This document shows, in pieces, positions 9,576 to 17,892 of a stretch of 64,000 nucleotides of DNA (position 1 is its first letter; each line of letters opens with the position of its first letter). The DNA comes from Lysinibacillus timonensis (lineage in GTDB: Bacteria; Bacillota; Bacilli; Bacillales_A; Planococcaceae). The position numbers and the translations under genes are program-made. A model generated the notes under the pieces. The model was not told where the DNA came from. It worked only from the letters and a program-made list of their open reading frames with translations, and did not search any database. The stretch is taken from NCBI RefSeq assembly GCF_900291985.1, contig NZ_LT985980.1, positions 1,748,001 to 1,812,000 on the forward strand, in the 5' to 3' direction.

Positions 9576-9812
9576 TTATACTTCCCTATTTTTTCGAGCT
9601 TCCATTTCATCTAGCATTTCTTCTTCCATTGCCTCAATCGATTGTTTACGGCGTTCATTTTTTTGCAAAAGCATGTCACGTTCTTCGGGACTTGCGAATT
9701 CCATACTAATTTCTGCTTCCCTTAACTTTCGTTCGGTATTTTCAATCATGTCATGCAACCGTTCAACATTATTAAAACGGTTGTCAGGGTTTGGTTGTTT
9801 TTGATTAGACAT
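9576..9812 (-). CDS. tlp: Small acid-soluble spore protein Tlp
   Basis: 78 aa beginning MSNQKQPNPDNRFNNVERL, with IENTERKLREAEISMEFAS and KNERRKQSIEAMEEEMLDE, closely following the Tlp family pattern of Bacillus. The start was set at the ATG at 9812 because GGGGGA lies six bases upstream; a longer frame from 9830 has no ribosome site. Tlp is made in the forespore and packed in the spore core. It supports the organism being a spore former. Confidence 0.9.
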   Translation of the reverse strand: MSNQKQPNPDNRFNNVERLHDMIENTERKLREAEISMEFASPEERDMLLQKNERRKQSIEAMEEEMLDEMEARKNREV

Positions 9813-9830
9813 GTTTATCCCCCAAATCAT

Positions 9831-10078
9831 TTTAGTAATAGTTTGCTTTACTTTATTTTTTGTATACTTTCAAGTTCGAACTAATTTTTCTAAATAAACC
9901 TCTAAATTGAGCCATTCTTTTTACATTTGTTATGTACATCGCTTTTTAATAGGAAAAAGTCTACATAGGATTAACGGTTTGAATAGAGCGATTATTAAAA
10001 TTTATTTGCTAATTTTTAAAAATAGGCTTCTCCCTACTAATTAGTAAAGATTTTTCAAAATAAGGTTATTTAACCTAT
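9831..10078. other. Gene-free spacer between tlp and the coat genes
   Basis: AT-rich, no plausible coding frame. It contains the divergent upstream regions of tlp (minus) and the coat operon (plus); nothing else recognised. Confidence 0.5.
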
Positions 10079-10105
10079 ACCAAAATTTTATAGGTCCATA
10101 TCCTA
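10079..10105 (+). promoter_or_regulatory. Sigma-K-like promoter of the coat protein pair
   Basis: AC at 10079-10080, a 16-nt spacer, then CATATCCTA at 10097-10105, fitting the sigma-K pattern AC-N16-CATAnnnTA. The coat genes begin about 60 bp downstream. This matches mother-cell expression of CotX-type proteins; the promoter itself is inferred from consensus. Confidence 0.6.
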
Positions 10106-10165
10106 TTACAGACAAGTTGATATGATGACTCAGCTTGGGTAACTACGAAGAAAGGGGGAGAATTA

Positions 10166-10681
10166 GTGACACTTCGGGAATGCACGGAATGTAAACATAC
10201 AAATAAAAAGTCTCAATGTAATTGTAGAAAATGCGATACCGAGAGCCCTTTTTTAATGTTGGAAATGGAGGAGGAGAAGAGAGTGAGTAGAAAGAGAAGA
10301 AAACGTGATGCAACAGTTACTCAAGGTTTCGATCAGGTTTCAGTTTTTGATCAGGAATCTGATGAATGTATCTGGATTAAAGACTCATGTAACATCACAG
10401 TCAAGTCACACGATACTCAAGCAGCGGTTTCTCTTCAAGTTGGTTTACAGCTTGCAATTGCTTTAGTATTAAGTATTTCCATTGGTGATACAGAACAAGG
10501 TCGCGCCGTAGCTCAAGAGATGTTCCAAAAATTTGACGATGAACAAACAAACAAACAAAAAATCTACATCGAAAACACAAAGGATTGTGAAATTGTCACA
10601 ACAGATACAGACCTATCTGCAAATATCCAAGGATTGTTACAAGTGTTAGTTACTCTCGTAGGTAGACTAGATGTTTTCTAA
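10166..10681 (+). CDS. Spore coat protein, CotX/CotV family, with Cys-rich N-terminus
   Basis: 171 aa from GTG 10166 (GGGGGAG upstream). Residues about 65-171 form two tandem coat-X type repeats (WIKDSCNITVKSHDTQAAVSLQ ... IYIENTKDCEIVTTDTDLSAN), each with a hydrophobic segment such as LAIALVLSISIGD. These proteins form the insoluble outer coat or crust. Residues 4-25 are unusual: CTECKHTNKKSQCNCRKC, resembling a zinc-ribbon or disulfide cluster. A second in-frame start, GTG at 10283 with a near-perfect GGAGGAGGAG site, would give a protein without this segment; either or both may be used. The second coat gene follows after 26 nt. Confidence 0.85.
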   Translation: MTLRECTECKHTNKKSQCNCRKCDTESPFLMLEMEEEKRVSRKRRKRDATVTQGFDQVSVFDQESDECIWIKDSCNITVKSHDTQAAVSLQVGLQLAIALVLSISIGDTEQGRAVAQEMFQKFDDEQTNKQKIYIENTKDCEIVTTDTDLSANIQGLLQVLVTLVGRLDVF

Positions 10682-10707
10682 TTTAAATTATAAAGAGGTG
10701 AATTGAA

Positions 10708-11136
10708 ATGCCAGGAAAAAAATGGAGAGCGTTAGATCATTGTCATGATAACAGCAATAATAATGCTGATGTAGCACAGGAAAATGCACAAGTTGCTAAA
10801 GTAAAACAAGAGTCTTACGAATGGATTATTGTTAGAGATTCTGAAGATGTAAAAGTACACACAACTGATACACAAGTTGCCCTTTCTTTACAACTAGCAA
10901 TTCAAGCTGCACTTGCAGCAGTCATCAGTATTACAATTGGTGATAATGATCAAGGAAATGCAGTATCACAGGACTTAAGACAATTTATGAAAACGAAACA
11001 ACGTAATTCACAGAAAACGATAATCGAGGGCTCAAAATGCGTTACTGTTAATACAAATGATACTGACATAGCTGTTAATATTCAAGCAATGCTTCAAATC
11101 TTGTTAGCATTCGTTGGTAAGTTGGATGTTTTATAA
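10708..11136 (+). CDS. Spore coat protein, CotX/CotV family
   Basis: 142 aa, paralogous to the preceding gene: same tandem pattern (WIIVRDSEDVKVHTTDTQ...LQLAIQAALAAVISITIGD; TIIEGSKCVTVNTNDTDIAVNIQ...LLAFVGKLDVL). ATG follows AAAGAGGTGA. It starts 26 nt after the first gene, so the two form an operon, ended by a hairpin at 11218-11258. Its expected location is the spore outer coat/crust, as for CotX, CotV and related proteins. Confidence 0.87.
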   Translation: MPGKKWRALDHCHDNSNNNADVAQENAQVAKVKQESYEWIIVRDSEDVKVHTTDTQVALSLQLAIQAALAAVISITIGDNDQGNAVSQDLRQFMKTKQRNSQKTIIEGSKCVTVNTNDTDIAVNIQAMLQILLAFVGKLDVL

Positions 11137-11217
11137 TATTCTAACCGTTAACATATATAATCATAGATATGTATAAAAACAAAAGTTTTTGTAACTCTCT
11201 AACAGCATAAAGCGTAT

Positions 11218-11258
11218 CCGCGCAGTATTTTTCTACAATACTGCGTGAGATATTTTTT
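11218..11258 (+). terminator. Terminator of coat operon
   Basis: Stem CGCAGTATT (11221-11229) / AATACTGCG (11237-11245), followed shortly by a run of T. Confidence 0.85.
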
Positions 11259-11382
11259 TAATGTACTGTTCAATCCTCTAGCTACATGGATTAACTTGAA
11301 TTCTAAAATAACATTCGTTCCCTCTTAACTAATTTTTGCATATTCTTCTTAGGAATACATTTTAAGAAAAGGAGCGATGCAC

Positions 11383-11601
11383 GTGAGCAATTTACCTGGA
11401 AATCCAAATGGAATTCCTAACAAAGCTGTCGATTTACTAGTTAGTGAAATTCTTCGTAAAAATGGCGTAAATGTTGATCAAGCCAAAAGAAAAATTTCTG
11501 ATGAACAAAAAATGGCTCTTAAAGAATTGGTAGAAGAGTTAAGCATGCAAGTAGATGCATTTGTGAATCAATCTTCTAATTCAAAAAATGATAAGAAATA
11601 A
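11383..11601 (+). CDS. Small hypothetical protein next to spore coat genes
   Basis: 72 aa, beginning MSNLPGNPNGIPNKAVDLLV and then an amphipathic, probably helical segment (LRKNGVNVDQAKRKISDEQK, MALKELVEELSMQVDAF). GTG at 11383 was chosen because AAGGAG is eight bases upstream; the ATG at 11377 is only two bases from that site. It has its own terminator. No domain recognised. Its position after the coat genes suggests, but does not show, a sporulation role. Confidence 0.7.
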   Translation: MSNLPGNPNGIPNKAVDLLVSEILRKNGVNVDQAKRKISDEQKMALKELVEELSMQVDAFVNQSSNSKNDKK

Positions 11602-11613
11602 ATGTTCATTCTT

Positions 11614-11643
11614 AAACGCCTAAAACAAGGCGTTTTTCCTTTT
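11614..11643 (+). terminator. Terminator, AAACGCC/GGCGTTT
   Basis: Stem AAACGCC (11614-11620) / GGCGTTT (11629-11635) with T-rich tail, 12 nt after the stop of the small gene; the minus-strand transporter gene ends in its tail. Confidence 0.8.
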
Positions 11644-12411
11644 TTAAACTAAGTGCTTTCTAAAAGTATTAAAATAAAACATGCTTACAAATACGGTAGC
11701 GCCAACAGTATTTCCTAAAAAGACCGGAATAATGTTAGTCATAAATTCTAACCAAGACAGATGACCTGCAAAAATAGCCGCTGGGATAATAAACATATTT
11801 GCGACAACATGTTGAAAGCCAATTAACACAAAAGACATAATCGGAAACCATACACCTAATATCTTTCCTATAACTGATTTTGAGCCAGTAGATAGCCAGA
11901 CCGCCATCGCTACTAGCCAATTACAACCGATTCCGGATACGAAAGCTTCCCAAAAAGTTGCGTTCACTTTTGCAGTAGCTGAATTTACTGTACTTCTTAA
12001 AAAGTCTCCCTCTGTCAGTCCAATAAAATGGCCGAAGAAATATGCAACAAAAAGAGCTCCAACTAAATTAAACAGTGTAACCCAGAACCAATTTCTCATT
12101 AACTGCAGATATGTAACTTTTTTAGCAAACAAAGCCATGCTTACAGTCATCATATTACCCGTTACCAATTCACCGCCGCCAAGTATGATTAAAATCAAGC
12201 CCAACGGAAAGACACTTGCACCTAAAAACGTTGCATAACTTCCCCATTCTACTGGTGCTGTACCAATCATACGAATACATGCAAGAAATCCTAATGCAAT
12301 AAATGCTCCCCCAAGAAACCCTAAATAGAACAGAGATGAAAGCGACATAGCTGCCTTACTCGCTCCATTCCGAATGGTGATTTCAGCAATTTCTTTTGGA
12401 TTATAGTCCAT
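11644..12411 (-). CDS. Formate/nitrite transporter family channel
   Basis: About 255 aa with six predicted membrane helices in the FNT (FocA/NirC) order. Family motifs visible: GGGELVTGNMM (re-entrant helix 2b), VSGIGCNWLVAMAVW (helix 4), GFQHVVANMF (central His of helix 5, the gating/proton-relay histidine) and FLGNTVGATVF. It forms a pentameric channel for formate, nitrite or hydrosulfide. ATG at 12411 is preferred over TTG at 12414 because GGGGGAG sits six bases upstream. No formate or nitrite enzyme is adjacent, so the physiological substrate is open. Confidence 0.9.
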   Translation of the reverse strand: MDYNPKEIAEITIRNGASKAAMSLSSLFYLGFLGGAFIALGFLACIRMIGTAPVEWGSYATFLGASVFPLGLILIILGGGELVTGNMMTVSMALFAKKVTYLQLMRNWFWVTLFNLVGALFVAYFFGHFIGLTEGDFLRSTVNSATAKVNATFWEAFVSGIGCNWLVAMAVWLSTGSKSVIGKILGVWFPIMSFVLIGFQHVVANMFIIPAAIFAGHLSWLEFMTNIIPVFLGNTVGATVFVSMFYFNTFRKHLV

Positions 12412-12577
12412 CAAACTCCCCCTAAAACTTGCAAACTTTTAAGCTAGATCCTTTTAATAGTTTACAAACTTTATAACAAATATTAGCAACTCCATCAATA
12501 AATTTATGTAAAAGGACAATAATAATAGAAAGCCTTGTGAATTTTGCTAAATTTCATTTTGAAGGAGAGAAAATATT

Positions 12578-13156
12578 TTGTCTGATTTTTGCTCAGTATG
12601 GCCAGAAGATCCGACACCGGATCACTTGAAAAATTGCAGTGAATGCGGATTAGACAAACATGGCTCACGGATGGTTTGGGGGGAAGGTAATCCACAAGCT
12701 CCCATTATCGTCTTATTAGACAATCCCGGTGCAAGAGAAGATCGGGAACATAAACCGTTTGTTTGCGGGACAAGACAAACATTGCAACGTGCAGCGCATG
12801 AAGCAGGACTAACTGTTGACGACATATATGTCACCTATGTCTTAAAAAGAAAGCCTACAAAGACATACGACAAAGTAAAAACTAGACAAATATGTATGAA
12901 TCACTTTAAACAACAATTACAATCATTAAAACCTCGGTTAATATTCTGTCTTGGGAATGTTTCTGTACAATCATTCTTCGGTAATTCAGAAGTAGATGTT
13001 AAAACTTTAAGAGGACAATTTCATACTGTTCATGGTTACCGAACTGCAGTAGCTTACCACCCATTAGCTGTAAGGAGACGACCAAATTTGTGGCCCCTAT
13101 TTTCAGAGGACTGGAGACTATTAGCTAATTATTATCTTGAAAACAAAAATCACTAA
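12578..13156 (+). CDS. Uracil-DNA glycosylase superfamily protein, atypical Fe-S set
   Basis: 192 aa with TTG start (AAGGAG upstream). The fold resembles family 4 uracil-DNA glycosylases: C20-x2-C23 at the N-terminus, motif-1 equivalent LLDNPGAREDREHKPFVCG, and motif-3 equivalent YHPLAVRRRP. In canonical family 4 enzymes four cysteines hold a 4Fe-4S cluster. Here the K-C-R-P cysteine is replaced by R91 (VLKRKP), while C106 is kept and an extra C63 is present, so the cluster may be altered or the Cys set rearranged. Similar proteins occur in other Bacillales, so this is probably a subfamily trait. Activity on uracil is not assured. Confidence 0.75.
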   Translation: MSDFCSVWPEDPTPDHLKNCSECGLDKHGSRMVWGEGNPQAPIIVLLDNPGAREDREHKPFVCGTRQTLQRAAHEAGLTVDDIYVTYVLKRKPTKTYDKVKTRQICMNHFKQQLQSLKPRLIFCLGNVSVQSFFGNSEVDVKTLRGQFHTVHGYRTAVAYHPLAVRRRPNLWPLFSEDWRLLANYYLENKNH

Positions 13157-13161
13157 TGTAA

Positions 13162-13194
13162 AAAGAACAAATCCCTAGTTGGAATTTGTTCTTT
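13162..13194. terminator. Bidirectional terminator
   Basis: Stem AAAGAACAAAT / AATTTGTTCTTT around CCCTAGTTGG, between the convergent UDG-like and symporter genes; A/T tails on both sides. Variant of the GAACGAAT-arm terminator family. Confidence 0.8.
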
Positions 13195-13198
13195 CGTT

Positions 13199-14620
13199 TT
13201 ATCTATTTTCTTCTTCGTCTCCCCAACATTCAACTTCTCCGATTCCCGGCACATTTTTCTTATAAAACACAGGATCTTTACCTTGTTTACGTTGAGTTAA
13301 ATAATCTATTATAACCGGTTTTGCCACTTTCCACAGTAATAATATTGCAATTAAGTTTATAATCGCCATAATTGCCATAAATAAGTCAGCTAAATCCCAC
13401 ACAATTTGTACTTTTGCAACTGAACCAAACATAACGAATGCAACTACCAAAATACGGAATACTAATAAACCTGTTCTTGATTCTTTAATAAAGCCAATAT
13501 TTGTTTCACCATAGTAATAGTTACCAATAACAGTACTGAAGGCAAATAAGAAAATCGCTACTGCTAAAAATACGCCAGCCCAACTACCAAGACTGCCTAC
13601 TAGTGAAGCCTGCGTCAGGTTTACTGATGCTGCATCTGATAGAAGATACGCATCGCTTAGTAAAACAATTGCTGCAGTAGAAGTACAAACTAGTAACGTA
13701 TCAATAAATACTCCTAACGTTTGAATTAGGCCTTGTTTCACTGGATGTGTTACTGAAGCTGTTGCTGCGGCATTTGGTGCAGATCCCATACCCGCTTCAT
13801 TAGAAAATAGTCCTCGTTTAACTCCATTCATAATGGCTGCACCAAGCATACCAGCGAAGGCTTCTTCAAAACCAAATGCAGATTTAAAGATCAGAAGAAA
13901 CACTTCAGGAAGTGCTGAAATATTTAAAATTACTACTAGTAGCGCAATCCCAATATATGCAATCGCCATTACGGGAACAATAATTTGAGTGACACTTACA
14001 ACACGTTTTAGGCCGCCGAACACAATCACTCCAGTAAATATTGCTAAGATAACACCCACAACAACACGATTCGTACCAAAGCTCTCTTCAAAAGCAATCG
14101 TAATCGTATTAGCTTGTACAGCGTTAAATACGAATCCATACGTTAACGTAATAACAACTGCAAATAGAACGCCCATCCATCTTTTGTTTAAACCTTTTTC
14201 CATATAATAAGCTGGACCACCACGATACATTCCAGTACTAGGATCCTTTACTTTATATACTTGTGCCAATGTACTTTCAATTAATGCTGATGCCCCACCA
14301 ATAAGGGCAACCATCCACATCCAAAAAACTGCACCGGGTCCCCCTAGAGCGATTGCCGTTGCAACTCCTGCAATATTACCTGTTCCAATACGAGAAGCAG
14401 CAGATATTGTGAACGCTTGGAAAGAGGAAATTCCCTTTATACCTGATTTATTTTCCGGTGCTTTTTCTGTAAGAAGCTTAAACATATCCCTTATTAATCG
14501 GAATTGAATAAACTTTGTCTTAAAGGTAAAAAACAACCCCGCACCAATTAACAGGATGATTAATACATAAGAATATAAAAATGTATTTGCCTCACTCAGC
14601 AAATTACCGAACCAATCCAT
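13199..14620 (-). CDS. Sodium:alanine/glycine symporter (AGCS family)
   Basis: 473 aa, about ten to eleven membrane segments. AGCS hallmarks: FQAFTISAASRIGTGNIAGV, GGPGAVFWMWM, STGMYRGGPAYYMEKGL, GVKRGLFSNEAGMGSAPNAAA. These carriers import alanine and/or glycine with sodium (AlsT/DagA/AgcS). ATG preceded by AGGAGGGG. It stands alone. Length normal; substrate preference between alanine, glycine and glutamine cannot be fixed from sequence. Confidence 0.92.
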   Translation of the reverse strand: MDWFGNLLSEANTFLYSYVLIILLIGAGLFFTFKTKFIQFRLIRDMFKLLTEKAPENKSGIKGISSFQAFTISAASRIGTGNIAGVATAIALGGPGAVFWMWMVALIGGASALIESTLAQVYKVKDPSTGMYRGGPAYYMEKGLNKRWMGVLFAVVITLTYGFVFNAVQANTITIAFEESFGTNRVVVGVILAIFTGVIVFGGLKRVVSVTQIIVPVMAIAYIGIALLVVILNISALPEVFLLIFKSAFGFEEAFAGMLGAAIMNGVKRGLFSNEAGMGSAPNAAATASVTHPVKQGLIQTLGVFIDTLLVCTSTAAIVLLSDAYLLSDAASVNLTQASLVGSLGSWAGVFLAVAIFLFAFSTVIGNYYYGETNIGFIKESRTGLLVFRILVVAFVMFGSVAKVQIVWDLADLFMAIMAIINLIAILLLWKVAKPVIIDYLTQRKQGKDPVFYKKNVPGIGEVECWGDEEENR

Positions 14621-15051
14621 TGATTCCCCTCCTATTTGTTTAATTTGAAAGGCACTTACTTATTAAACAAGACTCCTTTATTCTCGTAAAAATTAAAATA
14701 ATAAAAGAAACTGCCATTATTCAACATTATTCATACGCTTTAAATTGAACTATACAAGATATTCTTTTTATTTGAATAACTTTATGAACAATTAAACATG
14801 TCAATAACTTTTCAATTATTTAGATTTTTACAACAATTTCGACAAAAAATATAAATTTTACACTCTTTTAAAATTATAACAGTATAACATTAAGTTAGCA
14901 AAGTGGGGAAATTTCCAACAACTCATCGCTGTTATTTTTCACTTAAATCATTACAACATACAAAAGATAAGCATTCTTTTATGATATTTTGTCTTCCCAC
15001 TATAGTTTTTGAATAGACATATTATTTCCTGAAATCATCTCTAAGTTTATC
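14621..15051. other. AT-rich intergenic region between divergent genes
   Basis: Upstream DNA of the symporter (minus) and the siderophore operon (plus). No coding frame, riboswitch or strong hairpin recognised. Confidence 0.5.
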
Positions 15052-15117
15052 TTGACAAAATTTTTTATTTAAATGATAATCATTATCAGTAAATCGATAA
15101 CGATTCTCATTTTCATT
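15052..15117 (+). promoter_or_regulatory. Promoter with overlapping Fur boxes
   Basis: TTGACA at 15052-15057, a 17-nt spacer and GATAAT at 15075-15080 form a strong sigma-A promoter. The core TGATAATCATTATCA (15074-15088) is a near-perfect 7-1-7 Fur box overlapping the -10, and a second weaker one, GATAACGATTCTCATTTTC, follows at once (about 15097-15115). This predicts tight iron repression of the downstream ABC operon. Confidence 0.85.
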
Positions 15118-15133
15118 AAGAAGGGTGATAAAA

Positions 15134-15919
15134 TTGCGAATACAAGTCAGAGATATCAACGTTAGTTATGACAAGACAATAATTGTTAATGGCTTAACGA
15201 TCCAAATACCTGATGGTCAGATTACAACGATTATTGGATCAAATGGATGTGGAAAGTCTACGTTATTAAAAGCCATGACAAGAATTATCCCCTTTCAAAA
15301 AGGACAAGTTTTACTAGACGGAGCTGAAATTCAACAAAGGCCAACAAAAGAACTTGCTCGCAAACTGGCCATATTACCACAAACACAAGATAGTGCGGTT
15401 GGATTATTAGTAGAGGAGCTTGTTTCATATGGACGGTTTCCTCATCAATCTGGTTTAGGCCGTTTAACAAAAGAAGATAAAGAAATGGTTGAATGGGCTA
15501 TGGAAGCCACTAATACTTTGGCATACAGAAAGCACTATGTAGATGAACTATCTGGCGGTCAAAAGCAACGGGTTTGGATTGCAATGGCCTTAGCACAAAA
15601 TACTGACATTATCTTCTTAGATGAACCCACTACTTACCTTGACATGGCCCATCAATTAGAAGTGTTGGAGCTTTTACAACAGTTAAATGAACAACAAAAT
15701 CGAACTATTATTATGGTTTTACATGATTTAAACCATGCTGCGAGATTTTCTCACTATATGATTGCACTTGAAAAAGGCTCTTTAGTAAAGGCAGGTACAC
15801 CAGAAGAGGTTATGACACCCGATGTACTAAGAAAAGTTTTCAATATTGATGCGGTCATCAGTCTAGACCCTCGCGTCAACAAGCCAATCTGTACAACTTA
15901 TAATTTAATTCATTCTTAA
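15134..15919 (+). CDS. Iron-siderophore ABC transporter ATP-binding protein
   Basis: About 261 aa. Walker A GSNGCGKSTL, Q-loop LPQTQDS, signature [16 protein letters not shown], Walker B DIIFLDEPTTYLD and H-switch VLHDLNHAARF place it in the FecE/FhuC subfamily that energises iron-siderophore import. TTG at 15134 is favoured as start because AAGGGTGA is at proper distance; the GTG at 15125 abuts the ribosome site. First gene of a four-gene operon under a Fur box. Unusually the ATPase gene precedes the binding-protein and permease genes. Confidence 0.9.
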   Translation: MRIQVRDINVSYDKTIIVNGLTIQIPDGQITTIIGSNGCGKSTLLKAMTRIIPFQKGQVLLDGAEIQQRPTKELARKLAILPQTQDSAVGLLVEELVSYGRFPHQSGLGRLTKEDKEMVEWAMEATNTLAYRKHYVDELSGGQKQRVWIAMALAQNTDIIFLDEPTTYLDMAHQLEVLELLQQLNEQQNRTIIMVLHDLNHAARFSHYMIALEKGSLVKAGTPEEVMTPDVLRKVFNIDAVISLDPRVNKPICTTYNLIHS

Positions 15920-15954
15920 TGACCAAACCATGAATGAAGAACAGGAGGATACAT

Positions 15955-16878
15955 ATGAAGAAATGGTTTTTAGTTTTAGTTGCAGCTCTTGCGCTAGTAT
16001 TAACTGCTTGTGGCAATCATGATTCACCAAAGGAGTTAGGTGAAGTTTCCAAAGGTGCTTCAGATACTATTATTTACAAGTCATCAAAAGGAGACATTAA
16101 GGTTCCTGCAAATCCACAACGTGTCGTTGTTCTATCTTCCTATGCAGGTGATTTACTAAAATTAGGTATAAATATCGTCGGGGTTGATTCTTGGATGAAA
16201 GAGAATCCGAATTTCGAAGAAGCTTTAGCGGATGTTGAAGTTGTGACAAATGAGGATTTAGAAAAAATTATTGAACTAGAACCGGACTTAATTATTGGAT
16301 TAGATAATATTGAAAATGCCGATAAACTTGAGAAGATTGCACCAACTGTTCTCTTTACATATGGAGAATATGACTATTTGCAACAACATATAGAAATCGG
16401 AAAAGTAGTGAACAAAGAAGCCGAAGCCACTGCTTGGGTAACTAATTTCAAAACTCGTGCACAAGAACTAGGGGAAAAAATTAAAGCAAAAATCGGTGAC
16501 GATGCAACGGTTACTGTTGCTGAAAACTATGATAAACAGATTTATCTATTTGGGGATGCTTGGGGACGCGGGACTGAAATTTTATATCAGGAAATGGGTT
16601 TAAAAATGCCCGAGCAAGTTGTAGACCTAGCCTTAAAACCTGGGTATGCTGCTATTTCTCAAGAAGTATTGGGTGATTATGTTGGAGATTATTTAATCTT
16701 AAACCTTGTTTCTAATGATCAAGACACTTCATTTGTTAAAACTGAGTGGTACAACAATATTGAAGCCGTCCAAAATGGCAATGTTTTTATTGCAGATGGA
16801 GCAACTTTCTACTTTAACGATGCATCGTCTCTTGAATATCAATTAGACTTCTTTGAAGAACACTTCTTAGGTGAATAA
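15955..16878 (+). CDS. Siderophore-binding lipoprotein (FecB/FhuD type)
   Basis: 307 aa. Signal peptide MKKWFLVLVAALALVLTAC with lipobox LTAC, so the mature protein is a membrane-anchored lipoprotein starting at Cys19. The rest is a class III periplasmic-binding fold: PQRVVVLSSYAGDLLKLGI, LEPDLIIGLDNIENADKL, VNKEAEATAWVTNF, and GDYLILNLV near the end. It captures ferric siderophore and hands it to the FecCD permease. ATG at 15955 has AGGAGG directly upstream; the frame extends 7 codons further without support. Ligand (hydroxamate, citrate or catechol) unresolved. Confidence 0.9.
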   Translation: MKKWFLVLVAALALVLTACGNHDSPKELGEVSKGASDTIIYKSSKGDIKVPANPQRVVVLSSYAGDLLKLGINIVGVDSWMKENPNFEEALADVEVVTNEDLEKIIELEPDLIIGLDNIENADKLEKIAPTVLFTYGEYDYLQQHIEIGKVVNKEAEATAWVTNFKTRAQELGEKIKAKIGDDATVTVAENYDKQIYLFGDAWGRGTEILYQEMGLKMPEQVVDLALKPGYAAISQEVLGDYVGDYLILNLVSNDQDTSFVKTEWYNNIEAVQNGNVFIADGATFYFNDASSLEYQLDFFEEHFLGE

Positions 16879-16896
16879 GGAAGGAGTATTCTCATT

Positions 16897-17892
16897 ATGA
16901 AAGCTCCCTATTCTTTTATAGGCAAGCTATTACTAGCATCTATACTGCTTGTATTTACTATGATAATAGCTTTAGTATTTGGTGCTGCGAATACAAGTTT
17001 ACAAGATATATATGAAGCAACTATTGGAAAAAGTGGTGGACCTTATTTTGATATTTTAAGAGAAATTCGTATTCCACGTGTCATTGCAGCGTTTTTTGTC
17101 GGGGCAGCGTTAGCGGTAGCGGGGGCAATCATGCAAGGAATAACAAGAAATCCACTTGCTGATCCAGGTTTACTCGGTTTAACATCAGGAGCTAATCTAG
17201 CTTTAGCAATTACGATGGCTTTCTCCCCTAGCCTCCCTTTTCTATTACTTGTGTTTAGTTCTTTTACCGGTGCAGCAGTTGGTATGCTAATTGTTTTTGG
17301 AATAGGAATGACTTCAAAAAACGGTCTATCTCCTCTAAAACTTGTTTTAGCAGGGGCAGCCGTTTCACTATTTCTACAATCTCTTTCAAGTTGTATTGGC
17401 ATTTTGTTTAATGTCTCAAAGGATTTAAATATGTGGACTGCAGGGGGCTTAATTAGTACAACTTGGGAGTCGCTCATTATCATTCCGTTTATTATTATCG
17501 GACTAGTTTTCGCGATGTTCTTTAGTAAACAATTAACCATTTTGAATCTTCATGAAGATTTAGCAACAGGATTGGGTCAAAGAACAACGATCATCAAGAT
17601 TACTTTAATGGCTATTGTCATTATTTTGGCAGGTACTGCTGTCTCGTTAATCGGTAATTTAGCATTTATCGGAATATTTATACCGCATATTGTTCGCAAA
17701 ATAGTTGGTGCTGATTATCGTTTCATCATTCCAATGTCCGTTGTTGTTGGTGGATCATTTATGATTTTTGCTGATTTTATAAGTAGAATGCTATTTGCTC
17801 CATTAGAAATACCAGTTGTTTCATTGATTGCGGTCATTGGGTTACCTTTCTTTATGTTTCTAGTAAAGAAAGGAGGACGTACATTTGCGTAG
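16897..17892 (+). CDS. FecCD-family iron-siderophore permease, first subunit
   Basis: 331 aa, about nine to ten membrane helices. Conserved FecCD features: REIRIPRVIAAFFVGAALAVAG, MQGITRNPLADPGLLGLTSG (the ATPase-contact motif with NPLADPxxLG), GNLAFIGIFIPHIVRKIVG. Pairs with the next gene to form the heterodimeric transmembrane channel. ATG with AAGGAAGGAG upstream. Its end overlaps the next gene by 8 nt, indicating translational coupling. Confidence 0.92.
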   Translation: MKAPYSFIGKLLLASILLVFTMIIALVFGAANTSLQDIYEATIGKSGGPYFDILREIRIPRVIAAFFVGAALAVAGAIMQGITRNPLADPGLLGLTSGANLALAITMAFSPSLPFLLLVFSSFTGAAVGMLIVFGIGMTSKNGLSPLKLVLAGAAVSLFLQSLSSCIGILFNVSKDLNMWTAGGLISTTWESLIIIPFIIIGLVFAMFFSKQLTILNLHEDLATGLGQRTTIIKITLMAIVIILAGTAVSLIGNLAFIGIFIPHIVRKIVGADYRFIIPMSVVVGGSFMIFADFISRMLFAPLEIPVVSLIAVIGLPFFMFLVKKGGRTFA

